A DNA stretch of 64,000 nucleotides from contig NZ_JAATNW010000007.1 in NCBI RefSeq assembly GCF_012911815.1, forward strand, positions 62,001 through 126,000, read 5' to 3'. The DNA is from Alteromonas ponticola (GTDB taxonomy: Bacteria; Pseudomonadota; Gammaproteobacteria; Enterobacterales; Alteromonadaceae). The translations under genes were made by a program, and so were the position numbers. The first letter of the stretch is position 1. Each line of letters opens with the position of its first letter. Below the pieces are notes generated by a model, which did no database searches, was not told where the DNA came from, and saw only the letters and a list, made by a program, of their open reading frames with translations. This document shows, piece after piece, positions 39,495 through 49,725 of this stretch.

Positions 39495-40193
39495 TTAAGC
39501 GATACTTTTGTTTACCTGTTTAAGTGTTGCTAGTGGATCGTCAGCTTGTGTAATCGGACGCCCCATAACCAGATAACTTACACCATCCTGCATTGCCATT
39601 TCTGGCGTCATCACCCGTTTTTGATCACCCTGCTCGGTACCAGCAGGCCGAATTCCAGGCGTAACCAGTAAAAACTCAGGCGAAAAATGTTTCCGCAACA
39701 ATTTCGCTTCTTGTGCTGAGCACACTACTCCATCCAAGCCAGCTTGCTGGGTTAATGCAGCAAGTTTAGTGACTTGTTCAGCAGGGCTCACACCAGTAAC
39801 TACCTGTGCGAGTTGTTCGGCGTTCATACTGGTTAACACAGTGACGGCAATCAGTTTGGTGCCAGGATTTACACTTTGTGCAATCGCTTGCTTGGCTTTT
39901 TGCATCATTTCCAGACCACCTGATGCATGTACGTTTACCATCCATACACCTAATTCCGCAGCAGCCTTACACGCTTTAGCCACCGTATTGGGTATATCAT
40001 GAAATTTTAAATCCAGAAAAACGTCAAAGCCTTTCGCTACCAACGCTTTTACAAATTCAGGGCCAAACAAGGTAAACATTTCCTTGCCAACCTTGAGCTT
40101 GCATTCAGCAGGATCTAACTGCTCAATCAAGCGCATTGCAGCATCTTTAGTGTCAAAATCAAGGGCAATGATAACTTTAGGATCCTGATTCAA
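39495..40193 (-). CDS. pyrF: orotidine-5'-phosphate decarboxylase
   Basis: 232 residues. The catalytic D-x-K-x-x-D array is seen in [12 protein letters not shown]. The phosphate-binding C-terminal part reads [10 protein letters not shown] and [14 protein letters not shown]. Last step of UMP synthesis, cytoplasmic. It follows lapB with a 3-bp gap, the conserved lapA-lapB-pyrF order. Confidence 0.97.
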   Translation of the reverse strand: MNQDPKVIIALDFDTKDAAMRLIEQLDPAECKLKVGKEMFTLFGPEFVKALVAKGFDVFLDLKFHDIPNTVAKACKAAAELGVWMVNVHASGGLEMMQKAKQAIAQSVNPGTKLIAVTVLTSMNAEQLAQVVTGVSPAEQVTKLAALTQQAGLDGVVCSAQEAKLLRKHFSPEFLLVTPGIRPAGTEQGDQKRVMTPEMAMQDGVSYLVMGRPITQADDPLATLKQVNKSIA

Positions 40194-40196
40194 CGA

Positions 40197-41366
40197 TTAT
40201 TCTCCATCCAGACCTTTTATAGGCTTAACAGTATTCCACTTTTTACATGAGGGGCATAACCAGTAAAGTTTTCGCCCGGAAAACCCGCAACTTTGACAGC
40301 GATACTTTGGTCTTTGCGAAATTTGATCGGCGACCAGCTCCTTAAGCATTTTGAGACTGTCCGTTGAGGCCGTATCGCCGAGATTGTCTATATACAGGCC
40401 CATCAGGGTTTTGAAGCCTTTCATGGTCGGCCTGTCACGTAATTGATTCAATAAGTATTCTGCCGCCTGCTCCGCGTTACCTTTGGAAACTAACACATCA
40501 ACCATGGCGAGATAAGACGTAGCACACTGTTGCCAATGGGCTTGCAACTGCTTTTCGAATGTATCCCAGTCCCCTGTTTCTTCAGCAATGGCTTCAAGCT
40601 TTGGTACCGCTTCGCTAAACCAGCTAATGTCACGCTCTGCAACCTGTAGCAAATAAGTCTGTGCTTCTTCGTAACGCTTTTGTTTTAGAGCAAGGTCACC
40701 TAGCATCAACCAGGGTCGTACTGCATGTTCATCAGCATTCACGGCTTTTTGTAATAACGACAACGCTTCACCCTGATTATCGCTATTAATTTCGCTTTGA
40801 GCCTGTTCACAATAGAAATGGGCCAGACGCTCACTAACGTCATCATTATCGCCATGACACTCTACCATGCGCTCAGCCAGTTCAATGGCGCGATCCCATT
40901 CTTTAGTTGTTTGATAAATACTAAAGAGCTGCTGTTGAGCAATCAGATAATGTTTGTCGCTGTTCAACAATTGCAAAAACGCGTTTTCTGCACGTTCGAG
41001 AAAACCCGCTTGAGTATAATCTTTGCCTAGTTCTTTGAGCGCATTTTCGCGCTGACCAGGTTGCAGTTCATCGCGGCTGACCAAATTCTGATGAACCAAA
41101 ATGGCGCGATCAATCTCGCCGCGATGGCGGAAAAAATTGCCCATGGCAATATGCGTCTCAACCGTATCGCTGTTTAAATTGATCATTTTAATAAGGGTAT
41201 CAACCGCTTTGTCGGGTTGATCAGACAGCAGAAAATTCAGCCCCTTATAGTAATGACGGGACAAAATACTGGATTGTTTTCGCTGAGCCTGGCGAACACT
41301 GTTCCGTCCCATCACCCATCCGTAACCGGCAGCTACTGGCAACAAAAGAAACAGCAACTCAAGCAT
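40197..41366 (-). CDS. lapB: lipopolysaccharide assembly protein B (YciM)
   Basis: 389 residues. One N-terminal membrane helix anchors a cytoplasmic body of about nine TPR repeats. A C-terminal rubredoxin-type knuckle has cysteines at 357, 360, 371 and 374. In E. coli LapB steers LpxC to FtsH and so sets LPS output; the YccA-like FtsH modulator is also in this window. It is co-transcribed with lapA (1-bp gap) and pyrF. Confidence 0.95.
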   Translation of the reverse strand: MLELLFLLLPVAAGYGWVMGRNSVRQAQRKQSSILSRHYYKGLNFLLSDQPDKAVDTLIKMINLNSDTVETHIAMGNFFRHRGEIDRAILVHQNLVSRDELQPGQRENALKELGKDYTQAGFLERAENAFLQLLNSDKHYLIAQQQLFSIYQTTKEWDRAIELAERMVECHGDNDDVSERLAHFYCEQAQSEINSDNQGEALSLLQKAVNADEHAVRPWLMLGDLALKQKRYEEAQTYLLQVAERDISWFSEAVPKLEAIAEETGDWDTFEKQLQAHWQQCATSYLAMVDVLVSKGNAEQAAEYLLNQLRDRPTMKGFKTLMGLYIDNLGDTASTDSLKMLKELVADQISQRPKYRCQSCGFSGRKLYWLCPSCKKWNTVKPIKGLDGE

Positions 41367-41367
41367 A

Positions 41368-41625
41368 TTAGACTTCTTTAGTTAATTTACGAATCTTCGC
41401 GCGCGCTGTCATCAATTGCACCCGCAGTGCCAACCAGCTGACTATCATCAACAGCAATCCAATCACGACTCCCACGGCAATAGAAATAGCGATCAATGTT
41501 GATACACGCATATCAGATTGTGCAATTAGATAGTTCACCGCAATTACTGCTTCGTTTTGTGAACCTACAGCAAACGCAAGGGCCAATAAAACGAGAATCA
41601 ATATAAGAGAAATTATTCCTTTCAA
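41368..41625 (-). CDS. lapA: lipopolysaccharide assembly protein A (YciS)
   Basis: About 85 residues if translation begins at the TTG at 41625, where the protein reads LKGIISLILIL, matching the family N-terminus MKG. An ATG at 41691 would add 22 residues with no family counterpart and no ribosome site. Two membrane helices and a short basic coiled tail (LMTARAKIRKLTKEV). It works with LapB in the inner membrane. Start codon uncertain. Confidence 0.85.
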   Translation of the reverse strand: MKGIISLILILVLLALAFAVGSQNEAVIAVNYLIAQSDMRVSTLIAISIAVGVVIGLLLMIVSWLALRVQLMTARAKIRKLTKEV

Positions 41626-41737
41626 TACAATAGTCTTAGTCGTGTTGCATTGAATCAAGCATAGCAAATTGAATACTAAACTAACATGCAAAAATAGCGA
41701 TTTGCCATAAATTGTGGATATTGCAAATGTTAGGCAG

Positions 41738-44107
41738 TTAACTTGCCTGTTTAGTGATGCCTTTTTTGGCGGTTGCGGATGGGTTTGCGTCGGTTCTAAC
41801 GGGGCGCAATGGACGTAATTTCGCCTTCAGTAATTCGTTATGTAACGTAGACTCATTTGTAAGGTATATCACATGGGTATATGCAGATTGCATGTTGACC
41901 AGTTTCTCATACATCGTTTTATCAATTTTCGACAATTGCGCTAATCGTTTTTTAGTTAAAGGCGTGGAAGACGATTGGCAACGAACCGGCTCAACCTGAG
42001 TTACGCATAACTCGACCTTATCCTGTTGTAGGTGATTAGCAATGTTTTGTCGCATGGTGCCGTACAAAAAATGATTTTCTGAGATATAAACGAGCTTGTT
42101 GTCATCCTTACGCACACAATGGACCACCGTTGCATTACGTTTTTTACCCACCAGGAGTTTTTCCAACAATTCAGATTTTGGGCGCATCGTTTGTCTGTCT
42201 GCGAAAAAGCCGTGTAATGGAATGATATTTTGTACACGCGAGAAAGGATATAAATCATCCGACTTTTCACTTTGATATACGGTTTTCAAGCGGTCCAGTA
42301 TGTGGCGGTTGGTCACACACAGCACGCTAACAGAAGGATGATGCCGCATCGCAAGCTCCCAGATAAACCTGTGGGTACTTCGTTGTGCGCGGGCGATGTC
42401 CCGTTGCCTGAAAAAGGCCAGATTTTGTTCTAACAACGAATCAACTGAGCCTTTTTTATTAAGCTCTGGTAACTTAAGTCGCAGAATGCCCAGCGCTTCA
42501 TCATAATGTACAATCATGTACTTTTCGCTACGCATTTTGAACTCTGGCACAGAGATTTTAATTGAATCGGTAAAATTGGACGCAGCCACTTTCTCTGACA
42601 ACTCGACCTGCATACCGTTTGCAGATATATCTTTAATTTTGGCTTGAAATGATGTCAGAAATCCCGTTTTCACCGACGCGTCTTTTTCTATTATATATCG
42701 ATGCTCACTGCGACGGTCTAGATCTTCCTCCATGACATACGAAATAGACCACTTGCCAGTATCTGCAATCAGCGACTTGGGAATAGCAGGAAACTGACAT
42801 TTCTCTCCAATGGTCAGGTCTTTAAGTGAAGGAGTAATATCCTTGCAAAACATAACCGATGTCATGGCGGCCAAATCAGGAAAATCGGTTTTTGACAGAT
42901 CATGAATTGCAAAGGCTTTGCTTTTTTCGCCCTCGTTAATCGTGTCCATGCGACAGTGGGTACACGTTAGCGTGCCCGATTTCATCATCAAATAAATCAG
43001 AGGACTCATTTGTTTGCTTTCGACCAGATCTCGATGAGTTGCGCAAATTTCTACTATACCTTTTTTGGTATTGATGCTGCCGTTAAATAAAAACGCCTCA
43101 CCATAACGCCTAAGCTCAAGATAGAGCCGGTTGAATTCACTTTTGCCCGACAGTTTAGTTAAAAACTGATACGCATTGTTGTGCTCAACATTCTTTTTCG
43201 TAAAAAGTGCAATTATCGGAATCGCTTGTTTTTTATTTGCTTTTACAAATACCGGCATCCAGGGACTATTTTCGAGAATACGGTCCCTTTCCAGATCCTG
43301 CATCGCTCTTTCAATCTCTAATTCTCTTTTTAATGGCTGATGAAAAGCGGCAGTATCGATAAAGCGTTTCAACTGTTCTAATAAACGCTCATCGGTTTCA
43401 TCGCTAAAATTAAACTGTAATTCGTAGTTTGAGGTGTGCTTGTTAAATTTTATCGAGTCCAGTTTACAGTCTATTTTTGTTTCTTTTGTTGTCAGGCCCT
43501 GCACTTCTGGAAAGGTAAAGGTGACCTCTTCGCCTTGACTCATTTTGGGCGGTCTGCGCATCTCTACCGCCATGGTTTTATAACCCAGTGATGCCAAATT
43601 GCAATTTCGACCGTTGTGTAAATCGGGTGACGAAACAGCAAAGTTGGGTGTTATCGAAATATCATCTCCAAAATCAATGTCGTTTTGAGACTGCGATTCA
43701 ATCGCAAACGCATCAACGATCTTTTTGTATTGTTCTTTTTTGATTTGTGTCTGATAAAATTCGGAGCTGGTGATGGACTCGAATACACCGACAGTGTAGC
43801 GATTTTGATAAAGCCCTGATTCCTTCTTAAGTATCTGTGTACCTATTTTATCAAGGCACATATCTACACCAAAGTGTTTGAACTTAATGACAGGAAATTG
43901 GGCGAAGGCGGAATTATCTGCAGGCGCATCGGTAAGAGAGGTTAACCTGATGACCTCTTCTTTTATTATTTTCCTAACATTCGTTGGCAGGCGTTTTGAG
44001 AATTTATTTAATCCTTCAAGTAACCTGTTTTCCTGCTCATAGGGAATGAGCGCTCGAATCAAATGTTGGAACTGTTTAATGACTTGCTTTTCATCACCGG
44101 CAGACAT
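41738..44107 (-). CDS. large PilZ-domain protein
   Basis: 789 residues, no membrane helix or signal peptide. Near residues 463-540 lies a PilZ domain with the c-di-GMP signature: a basic RRSEHR followed by DISANGM. An earlier beta-rich region (about 180-250) looks like a second PilZ-type barrel without the arginine motif. The C-terminal third has no domain I recognise. The family (YcgR-unlike, long) is known in Alteromonadales and relatives but its function is not. It sits between ihfB and lapA, which are neighbours in many gammaproteobacteria. Confidence 0.82.
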   Translation of the reverse strand: MSAGDEKQVIKQFQHLIRALIPYEQENRLLEGLNKFSKRLPTNVRKIIKEEVIRLTSLTDAPADNSAFAQFPVIKFKHFGVDMCLDKIGTQILKKESGLYQNRYTVGVFESITSSEFYQTQIKKEQYKKIVDAFAIESQSQNDIDFGDDISITPNFAVSSPDLHNGRNCNLASLGYKTMAVEMRRPPKMSQGEEVTFTFPEVQGLTTKETKIDCKLDSIKFNKHTSNYELQFNFSDETDERLLEQLKRFIDTAAFHQPLKRELEIERAMQDLERDRILENSPWMPVFVKANKKQAIPIIALFTKKNVEHNNAYQFLTKLSGKSEFNRLYLELRRYGEAFLFNGSINTKKGIVEICATHRDLVESKQMSPLIYLMMKSGTLTCTHCRMDTINEGEKSKAFAIHDLSKTDFPDLAAMTSVMFCKDITPSLKDLTIGEKCQFPAIPKSLIADTGKWSISYVMEEDLDRRSEHRYIIEKDASVKTGFLTSFQAKIKDISANGMQVELSEKVAASNFTDSIKISVPEFKMRSEKYMIVHYDEALGILRLKLPELNKKGSVDSLLEQNLAFFRQRDIARAQRSTHRFIWELAMRHHPSVSVLCVTNRHILDRLKTVYQSEKSDDLYPFSRVQNIIPLHGFFADRQTMRPKSELLEKLLVGKKRNATVVHCVRKDDNKLVYISENHFLYGTMRQNIANHLQQDKVELCVTQVEPVRCQSSSTPLTKKRLAQLSKIDKTMYEKLVNMQSAYTHVIYLTNESTLHNELLKAKLRPLRPVRTDANPSATAKKGITKQAS

Positions 44108-44308
44108 AAAACCACACCAGCCTTAAGGCAATACTCGTATTTAAGGCATTTACTAAAGCAAAAGTGCTTACCAATAGAAGTAGAGACAATCACCCATTGC
44201 TACAACAAAGTATCAAAGATATAAAAGAATTATTAACAAGATGTTAGTTTCTGTTCAACCTTTGCACAACCAGTGGGAATAGTGCCTAATTATTTTATGA
44301 AAGGCAAT

Positions 44309-44334
44309 AAAAAAGCCGTAGAAACTACGGCTTA
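44309..44334 (-). terminator. intrinsic terminator of the rpsA-ihfB unit
   Basis: On the minus strand, AAGCCGTAG pairs with CTACGGCTT around a TTT loop and continues into TTTTATT. The original ihfB stop codon, before the proposed frameshift, would overlap the start of this hairpin (44332-44334). Confidence 0.88.
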
Positions 44335-44360
44335 ATTTGATGATGCGTCAACACGCTCTC

Positions 44361-44621
44361 TCAATTCTCTTTTCCGGGTTTGAAATGTGGAACGTATTTT
44401 CCGTCCAATTTCACGGTTTCACCCGTTTTCGGATTTCGACCTACCCTGGGTGCCCGGTAATGCAGAGAAAAACTTCCAAAGCCACGAATTTCTATCCGTT
44501 CACCTTTTTGCAGCGTTTGTGCCATCTGCTCAAGCAACTCTTTGATAGAAGATTCCAACTCTTTCGCAGGAACATGGCGTGCCGAATCGGCTAGCCGCTC
44601 AATTAGTTCAGACTTAGTCAT
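44361..44621 (-). CDS. ihfB: integration host factor subunit beta, C-terminus truncated by frameshift
   Basis: 86 residues against 94 in E. coli. The whole DNA-binding body is normal: it opens with [11 protein letters not shown], has [22 protein letters not shown] for the DNA arm, then [12 protein letters not shown]. The reading then turns to N and stop. Deleting two bases (one GA of GAGA near 44364-44367) restores [13 protein letters not shown] and a stop at 44332-44334, the expected family ending. IHF bends DNA as an alpha/beta heterodimer. The lost residues belong to the last helix, so function may be reduced, or the change may be a sequencing error. Confidence 0.9.
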   Translation of the reverse strand: MTKSELIERLADSARHVPAKELESSIKELLEQMAQTLQKGERIEIRGFGSFSLHYRAPRVGRNPKTGETVKLDGKYVPHFKPGKEN

Positions 44622-44697
44622 AGTATTCCCTATGTCAAAATTTAATCCAAACAGCTACCGAAGACAGGTGTGCTCGAAAAGAGCACACCTGACCGTA

Positions 44698-46368
44698 TTA
44701 CTCGCCTTTAGCAGCTTTGAAAGCTTCTGCCATTGCGTTAGCAAATCCACCATCGTCTTGTTGGTTCACTTTATCAATAGCTTCTTTCTCGTCTGCTTGA
44801 TCTTTCGCTTTAACAGAAAGATTTACAGTACGGTTTTTACGGTCAACACCCATGAACTTAGCTTCAATGCTGTCGCCAACATTTACTTCTTCAGAAGCAT
44901 CTTCTACACGGTCACGTGATAAATCACCAACACGGATATAGCCGTCAACTTCTTCTGCCAAGTTTACAGTAACGCCTTTCGCGTCAACTGCGGTAACTGT
45001 ACCATTAACAATAGCACCTTTCTTGTTGTCTGTCAGATACTTATTGAACGGGTCTTCTTCAATTTGCTTAACGCCTAAAGAGATACGTTCACGCTCTGGG
45101 TCGACTTGTAGAACAACCGCTGAGATTTCGTCGCCTTTCTTATATTCGCGAACGGCATCTTCACCTGTTTTGTTCCAGCTGATGTCAGATAAGTGAACCA
45201 GACCATCAATACCGCCATCCAGACCGATGAAGATACCGAAGTCAGTGATCGACTTGATCTTACCAGATACTTTGTCACCTTTTTCGTGTGACTTAGCAAA
45301 CTCTTCCCATGGGTTAGCAATGCACTGCTTAAGACCCAATGAAATACGACGACGTTCTTCGTCGATTTCAAGTACCATAACTTCAACAGTGTCACCAAGA
45401 TTAACCACTTTAGATGGGTGGATATTCTTGTTAGTCCAATCCATTTCAGAAACGTGAACCAGACCTTCGACGCCGTCTTCGATTTCAACGAAACAACCGT
45501 AGTCGGTAAGGTTAGTAACCTGACCAGAAATCTTAGTACCTTCAGGATAACGCTGTGCAATTTCTTGCCACGGATCGTTGCCCATTTGCTTCATACCAAG
45601 AGAAACACGTTGCTTGTCTTTATCAAACTTCAACACTTTTACGTTGATTTCGTCACCAACGTTCACAATTTCGCTTGGATGCTTAACACGCTTCCACGCC
45701 ATATCAGTGATGTGCAATAAGCCGTCAACGCCGCCCAAATCTACGAATGCACCGTAATCAGTAAGGTTTTTAACGATACCTTTGATTTCATGACCTTCTT
45801 CAAGGTTTGCCAACAATGATTCGCGCTCAGCACTGCTTTCTGCTTCAATAACTGCACGACGAGATACGACAACATTGTTACGCTTGGCATCCAGCTTGAT
45901 TACTTTAAATTCAAGCTCTTTACCTTCAAGGTGAGTAGTGTCACGAACAGGGCGTACATCTACTAATGAACCTGGTAAGAATGCACGTACACTGTTAACT
46001 TCAACAGTGAAACCGCCTTTAACCTTACCATTAATAACACCTTTGATGGTCTCTTTCTCTTCGTATGCTTTTTCAAGCTCAACCCACGCTTCATGGCGCT
46101 TGGCTTTTTCACGAGAAAGAATAGTTTCACCGAAGCCATCTTCAACTGCGTCAAGCGCTACATCAACTTGATCGCCAATTTCAATTTCCAGCTCGCCTTC
46201 GGCATTTTTAAATTGATCCACAGGGATCGCACTTTCTGATTTCAGGCCCGCATCAACAAGAACGATGTCTTTGTCGATTGAAACTACCGTACCTTTAACA
46301 ATTGAACCTGGACGGGTTTCTAGTTCTAAAAGGCTTTCTTCAAAAAGTTGTGCAAAATTTTCAGTCAT
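44698..46368 (-). CDS. rpsA: 30S ribosomal protein S1
   Basis: 556 residues, as in E. coli (557). Six S1 RNA-binding repeats can be followed by the recurring pattern G-x-V-x-x-(I/L)-x-x-(Y/F)-G-x-F-(V/I), for example [20 protein letters not shown] and [11 protein letters not shown]1 brings mRNA to the ribosome. The start codon has almost no Shine-Dalgarno match, which is normal for this self-regulated gene. It is transcribed with cmk upstream and ihfB downstream. Confidence 0.98.
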   Translation of the reverse strand: MTENFAQLFEESLLELETRPGSIVKGTVVSIDKDIVLVDAGLKSESAIPVDQFKNAEGELEIEIGDQVDVALDAVEDGFGETILSREKAKRHEAWVELEKAYEEKETIKGVINGKVKGGFTVEVNSVRAFLPGSLVDVRPVRDTTHLEGKELEFKVIKLDAKRNNVVVSRRAVIEAESSAERESLLANLEEGHEIKGIVKNLTDYGAFVDLGGVDGLLHITDMAWKRVKHPSEIVNVGDEINVKVLKFDKDKQRVSLGMKQMGNDPWQEIAQRYPEGTKISGQVTNLTDYGCFVEIEDGVEGLVHVSEMDWTNKNIHPSKVVNLGDTVEVMVLEIDEERRRISLGLKQCIANPWEEFAKSHEKGDKVSGKIKSITDFGIFIGLDGGIDGLVHLSDISWNKTGEDAVREYKKGDEISAVVLQVDPERERISLGVKQIEEDPFNKYLTDNKKGAIVNGTVTAVDAKGVTVNLAEEVDGYIRVGDLSRDRVEDASEEVNVGDSIEAKFMGVDRKNRTVNLSVKAKDQADEKEAIDKVNQQDDGGFANAMAEAFKAAKGE

Positions 46369-46489
46369 AAGGTTTTAATTTAATATAAAGTTGAGATCCA
46401 TATGTCAATCCAGAGCACATGGGGTTATTAACAATTGTCGCAACGTCCACTTGTCGCAACTTAAATCAATACAAATTAGAAGCTTCTAA

Positions 46490-47161
46490 TTACAAACGAG
46501 AAGTAATAATTTCCATTGCGTTATCAAACACTTGCTCAATACTCAAGTGCGTTGAATCTATTACTACTGCATCCTCAGCCGGTATCAAAGGGGCAACAGA
46601 ACGGTTTGAATCTCGCTCATCACGCGCTTTAATATCGGTTAAAAGGCGCGCAATATTAACATCCATCCCCTTTGCTTTCAACTGGCCATATCGCCTTTCA
46701 GCCCTGGCCTCGGCGCTAGCTGTGAGGAATAACTTTACCGGTGCATCAGGAAACACGACGGTTCCCATATCACGACCGTCTGCTACCAGCCCAGGTGCTT
46801 GCTGAAACGCGCGCTGTCTGCGTAACAAAGCTTCTCGAACCCGCGGTAACGCGGCAATCTGCGACGCCACGCTGCCTACCTGTTCAGTACGAATGTCATC
46901 GGTGACGTCTTCGCCTTCTAAAATGATACGGCTGGATTCGCCATCCGTTTCGAAACTCACGTCTAAACCTGTTGCCAATGGAACAATGGATTCTTCGTCA
47001 TCACAAGGTAAATCATGGTGAAGTGTCGCCACTGCCAGTACGCGGTAAATCGCGCCGCTGTCCAGGAAGTGCCAGCCTAGTTGCTTTGCCAACAGACTGC
47101 TTAAGGTCCCCTTGCCTGCTCCGCTAGGGCCGTCAACCGTGACTATAGGTGTTGGATGCAT
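46490..47161 (-). CDS. cmk: cytidylate kinase
   Basis: 223 residues. P-loop GPSGAGKGT at 11-19; the CMP-binding insert and the [13 protein letters not shown] motif are present, as is the lid with [11 protein letters not shown]. It phosphorylates CMP and dCMP. It lies between aroA and rpsA, as in E. coli. Confidence 0.96.
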   Translation of the reverse strand: MHPTPIVTVDGPSGAGKGTLSSLLAKQLGWHFLDSGAIYRVLAVATLHHDLPCDDEESIVPLATGLDVSFETDGESSRIILEGEDVTDDIRTEQVGSVASQIAALPRVREALLRRQRAFQQAPGLVADGRDMGTVVFPDAPVKLFLTASAEARAERRYGQLKAKGMDVNIARLLTDIKARDERDSNRSVAPLIPAEDAVVIDSTHLSIEQVFDNAMEIITSRL

Positions 47162-47261
47162 ACCTGCTCCAGTTTTGAATAGTTAAAAACGCGCGCAATT
47201 ATACGCACAGATCTCCGTATATACCATGCATGTTTAAAAATGGTTGCCTTTTAATAATGCG

Positions 47262-48554
47262 TTAATGTTTACAAATTGTTGCCAGACGCGTAAAGAAATC
47301 TGGAAACGTTTTCGCCGTACAGCCGGGATCATTAATAGTTACGGGCTGTTCATTAAGCGCTAATAATGAAAAACACATAGCAATACGATGGTCATTATAG
47401 GTGTCGATAGGCGTATGTTTGAAATCAGACAAGGGCCAGACCTTGATATAGTCCTCGCCTTCTTCAACTTCAGCACCCACCTTTTTTAGCTCGGTGGCCA
47501 TCGCATGAAGCCGATCGGTTTCTTTTACCCGCCAGTTATAAACATTTCGAATAGTGGTGGGTGATTGAGCAAATAAAGCCGTGGTAGCAATGGTCATAGC
47601 AGCGTCGGGAATATGATTCATGTCCATATCAACGCCGTTAAGGGCGCCTTTGGTGACACTGACCGACTCTTCTTGCCACTCGACCTGCGCCCCCATTTGT
47701 TCAAGCACATCAGCAAATCGAATATCTCCCTGAATGCTGTTACTGCCAATTCCGGTTACAGTAACTTTGCCGCCTTTGATGGCCGCGGCAGCTAGGAAAT
47801 AAGAAGCTGACGAGGCATCGCCCTCGACCATGAATCGCCCGGGTGAAGTGTAGCGTTGACCCGCGTTTATTGTAAACTTCTGATAGTTATTGTTTGTTAC
47901 CACGACCCCGAATTGCTGCATAATGTGTAAGGTAATATCAATATAAGGTTTTGAGACAAGTTGTCCTTTAATATTGATAACGACGTCTTTTTTGCACAGT
48001 GGTGCAGCCATCAATAAGGCGGTGAGAAACTGACTGGAAACGCTGCCATCTACCGACACTTCACCACCTGTCAGCGTTTTACCGTTAATACGTAGTGGTG
48101 GATAGCCTGTCGTTTTAAGATATTCGATATTTCCGCCGGCTTCGTGCAACGCATCGACTAAATCACCAATTGGCCTTTCTTCCATTCTTGGTTCGCCGGT
48201 CAACTCAACTTTGACATTGCTCGCGGCTAAAGCTGCGCAAAGGGGGCGCATTGCAGTACCTGCATTACCTAAAAACAGCGCCTCAGAGGGTGTTTGGGTA
48301 AAAGCGCCTGCCAGTCCCTCCACGACGCATTCGGTTTTATCAGGACTCAGCTGGTATTTGACACCCAGTAATTTAAGCGCATTTAACATATGCGCAATGT
48401 CGTCACTGTCCAACAGATTGGTAACTGTGGTAGTTCCTTCAGCAAGTGCAGCCAGCAGTAACGCGCGATTGGACAGACTTTTCGAGCCTGGTACATTAAC
48501 CAAGCCTGCTACTTTTTTTACCGGTTGTAAGGTTAACGCATCCTGAGTCATCAA
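47262..48554 (-). CDS. aroA: 3-phosphoshikimate 1-carboxyvinyltransferase (EPSP synthase)
   Basis: 430 residues. The motifs [19 protein letters not shown] (shikimate-phosphate site), [10 protein letters not shown] (PEP loop) and the late [12 protein letters not shown] are intact. It makes EPSP in the chorismate pathway. The first two codons are both Met. It overlaps the serC stop by 4 bp, so serC-aroA are coupled. Confidence 0.97.
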   Translation of the reverse strand: MMTQDALTLQPVKKVAGLVNVPGSKSLSNRALLLAALAEGTTTVTNLLDSDDIAHMLNALKLLGVKYQLSPDKTECVVEGLAGAFTQTPSEALFLGNAGTAMRPLCAALAASNVKVELTGEPRMEERPIGDLVDALHEAGGNIEYLKTTGYPPLRINGKTLTGGEVSVDGSVSSQFLTALLMAAPLCKKDVVINIKGQLVSKPYIDITLHIMQQFGVVVTNNNYQKFTINAGQRYTSPGRFMVEGDASSASYFLAAAAIKGGKVTVTGIGSNSIQGDIRFADVLEQMGAQVEWQEESVSVTKGALNGVDMDMNHIPDAAMTIATTALFAQSPTTIRNVYNWRVKETDRLHAMATELKKVGAEVEEGEDYIKVWPLSDFKHTPIDTYNDHRIAMCFSLLALNEQPVTINDPGCTAKTFPDFFTRLATICKH

Positions 48555-49636
48555 CCTTGCCTCCGCTCAAAGTCAGCCATGAACTCAACCAGGCTCTGCA
48601 CGCCTTCCAGCGACATCGCATTGTAGATACTTGCTCGCATGCCGCCCACAAAGCGATGTCCTTTAAGCGCAACTAAACCTTTGTCTGCCGCTTGCGCAAG
48701 AAAAAGCGCATCCAGAGCAGGATCGGCTAGCTGGAACGGGACGTTCATAATTGAGCGACACTCCGGATGAACCCGGCTGCGATAAAAGTCAGACCGATCA
48801 ATAGCATTGTAAAGGCAGGCAGCTTTAGCTTGATTAAGTTTGGCGATAGCTTCAACGCCGCCTTGACTGAGCAGCCACTTAAATACCAGCCCCGCCAGAT
48901 ACCAGGAAAACGTAGGTGGCGTATTGTACATCGACCCCGTGGTCGCCAGTTCTTTATAATCGAAAATAGACGGCGTATATTTTTGTGCATGCCCCACTAA
49001 GTCATCCCTGACAATCACCACACTCAATCCAGACGGACCGATATTTTTTTGTGCGCCGGCGTAGATTACTCCATACCGGCTTACGTCAATCGGCTTGGAT
49101 AAAATACAAGAAGACATGTCTGCAACTAACGGGACTTTGCCTGAATCTGGTAGCCAATCAAACGCTACACCATCTACCGTTTCATTCGGACAGAAATGCA
49201 AGTAAGCAGCGTTTTGATCAATCTCGTCTGCAGCCGGTTGCTGCATGAAGTCCAGCCCCTCTTTTTGAGTTAGTTCGCCGATTACCTTCGGCTGATTAAA
49301 TTTACTGGCTTCAGCCACTGCACCTTTTGACCAGGAGCCCGAAACAAGATGCAATGAGGTATCATCTGGTGTAGATAGGTTCATCGGTACCGCGGCGAAA
49401 TGCGCCCGCCCACCGCCGTGAGTAAATAATACGTGGTAATTATCAGGTACATGCATTAATTGGCGTAAATCTGCTTCGGCCTGTGCTGCTATCGCCATGA
49501 ATTCCTCACCCCGATGGCTGACTTCCATTACCGAGCTGCCACTACCCTGCCAATTGACGAGCTCTTGCTGGGCTTGATGTAATACTGCTGGCGGTAGCAT
49601 GGCTGGGCCCGCACTAAAATTAAATACTTGCGTCAT
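48551..49636 (-). CDS. serC: phosphoserine aminotransferase
   Basis: 361 residues. The N-terminus [12 protein letters not shown] and the PLP-lysine segment [12 protein letters not shown] are diagnostic, and the C-terminus [12 protein letters not shown] binds substrate phosphate. It serves serine and pyridoxal-phosphate synthesis. First gene of serC-aroA; the gyrA terminator lies upstream. Confidence 0.97.
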   Translation of the reverse strand: MTQVFNFSAGPAMLPPAVLHQAQQELVNWQGSGSSVMEVSHRGEEFMAIAAQAEADLRQLMHVPDNYHVLFTHGGGRAHFAAVPMNLSTPDDTSLHLVSGSWSKGAVAEASKFNQPKVIGELTQKEGLDFMQQPAADEIDQNAAYLHFCPNETVDGVAFDWLPDSGKVPLVADMSSCILSKPIDVSRYGVIYAGAQKNIGPSGLSVVIVRDDLVGHAQKYTPSIFDYKELATTGSMYNTPPTFSWYLAGLVFKWLLSQGGVEAIAKLNQAKAACLYNAIDRSDFYRSRVHPECRSIMNVPFQLADPALDALFLAQAADKGLVALKGHRFVGGMRASIYNAMSLEGVQSLVEFMADFERRQG

Positions 49637-49660
49637 TTAAACCTTAACCTCAAAAACAAA

Positions 49661-49683
49661 ACAAGCGGCTAAAAGCCGCTTGT
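49661..49683 (-). terminator. intrinsic terminator of gyrA
   Basis: ACAAGCGGCT pairs with AGCCGCTTGT around a 3-nt loop. On the minus strand it runs into TTTTGTTTTTG. It is placed 43 bp beyond the gyrA stop and upstream of serC. Confidence 0.88.
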
Positions 49684-49725
49684 TCAAGACACGATTACAG
49701 TCATCAGTCAGGCTGATTTACTGCG

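Noticed and set aside
46380-46408. TTGACA, 17-bp spacer, TATTAA upstream of rpsA on the minus strand.
   Set aside because: The resulting transcript would start only about five bases before the rpsA ATG. The match may be chance, and rpsA is probably read from promoters further upstream.
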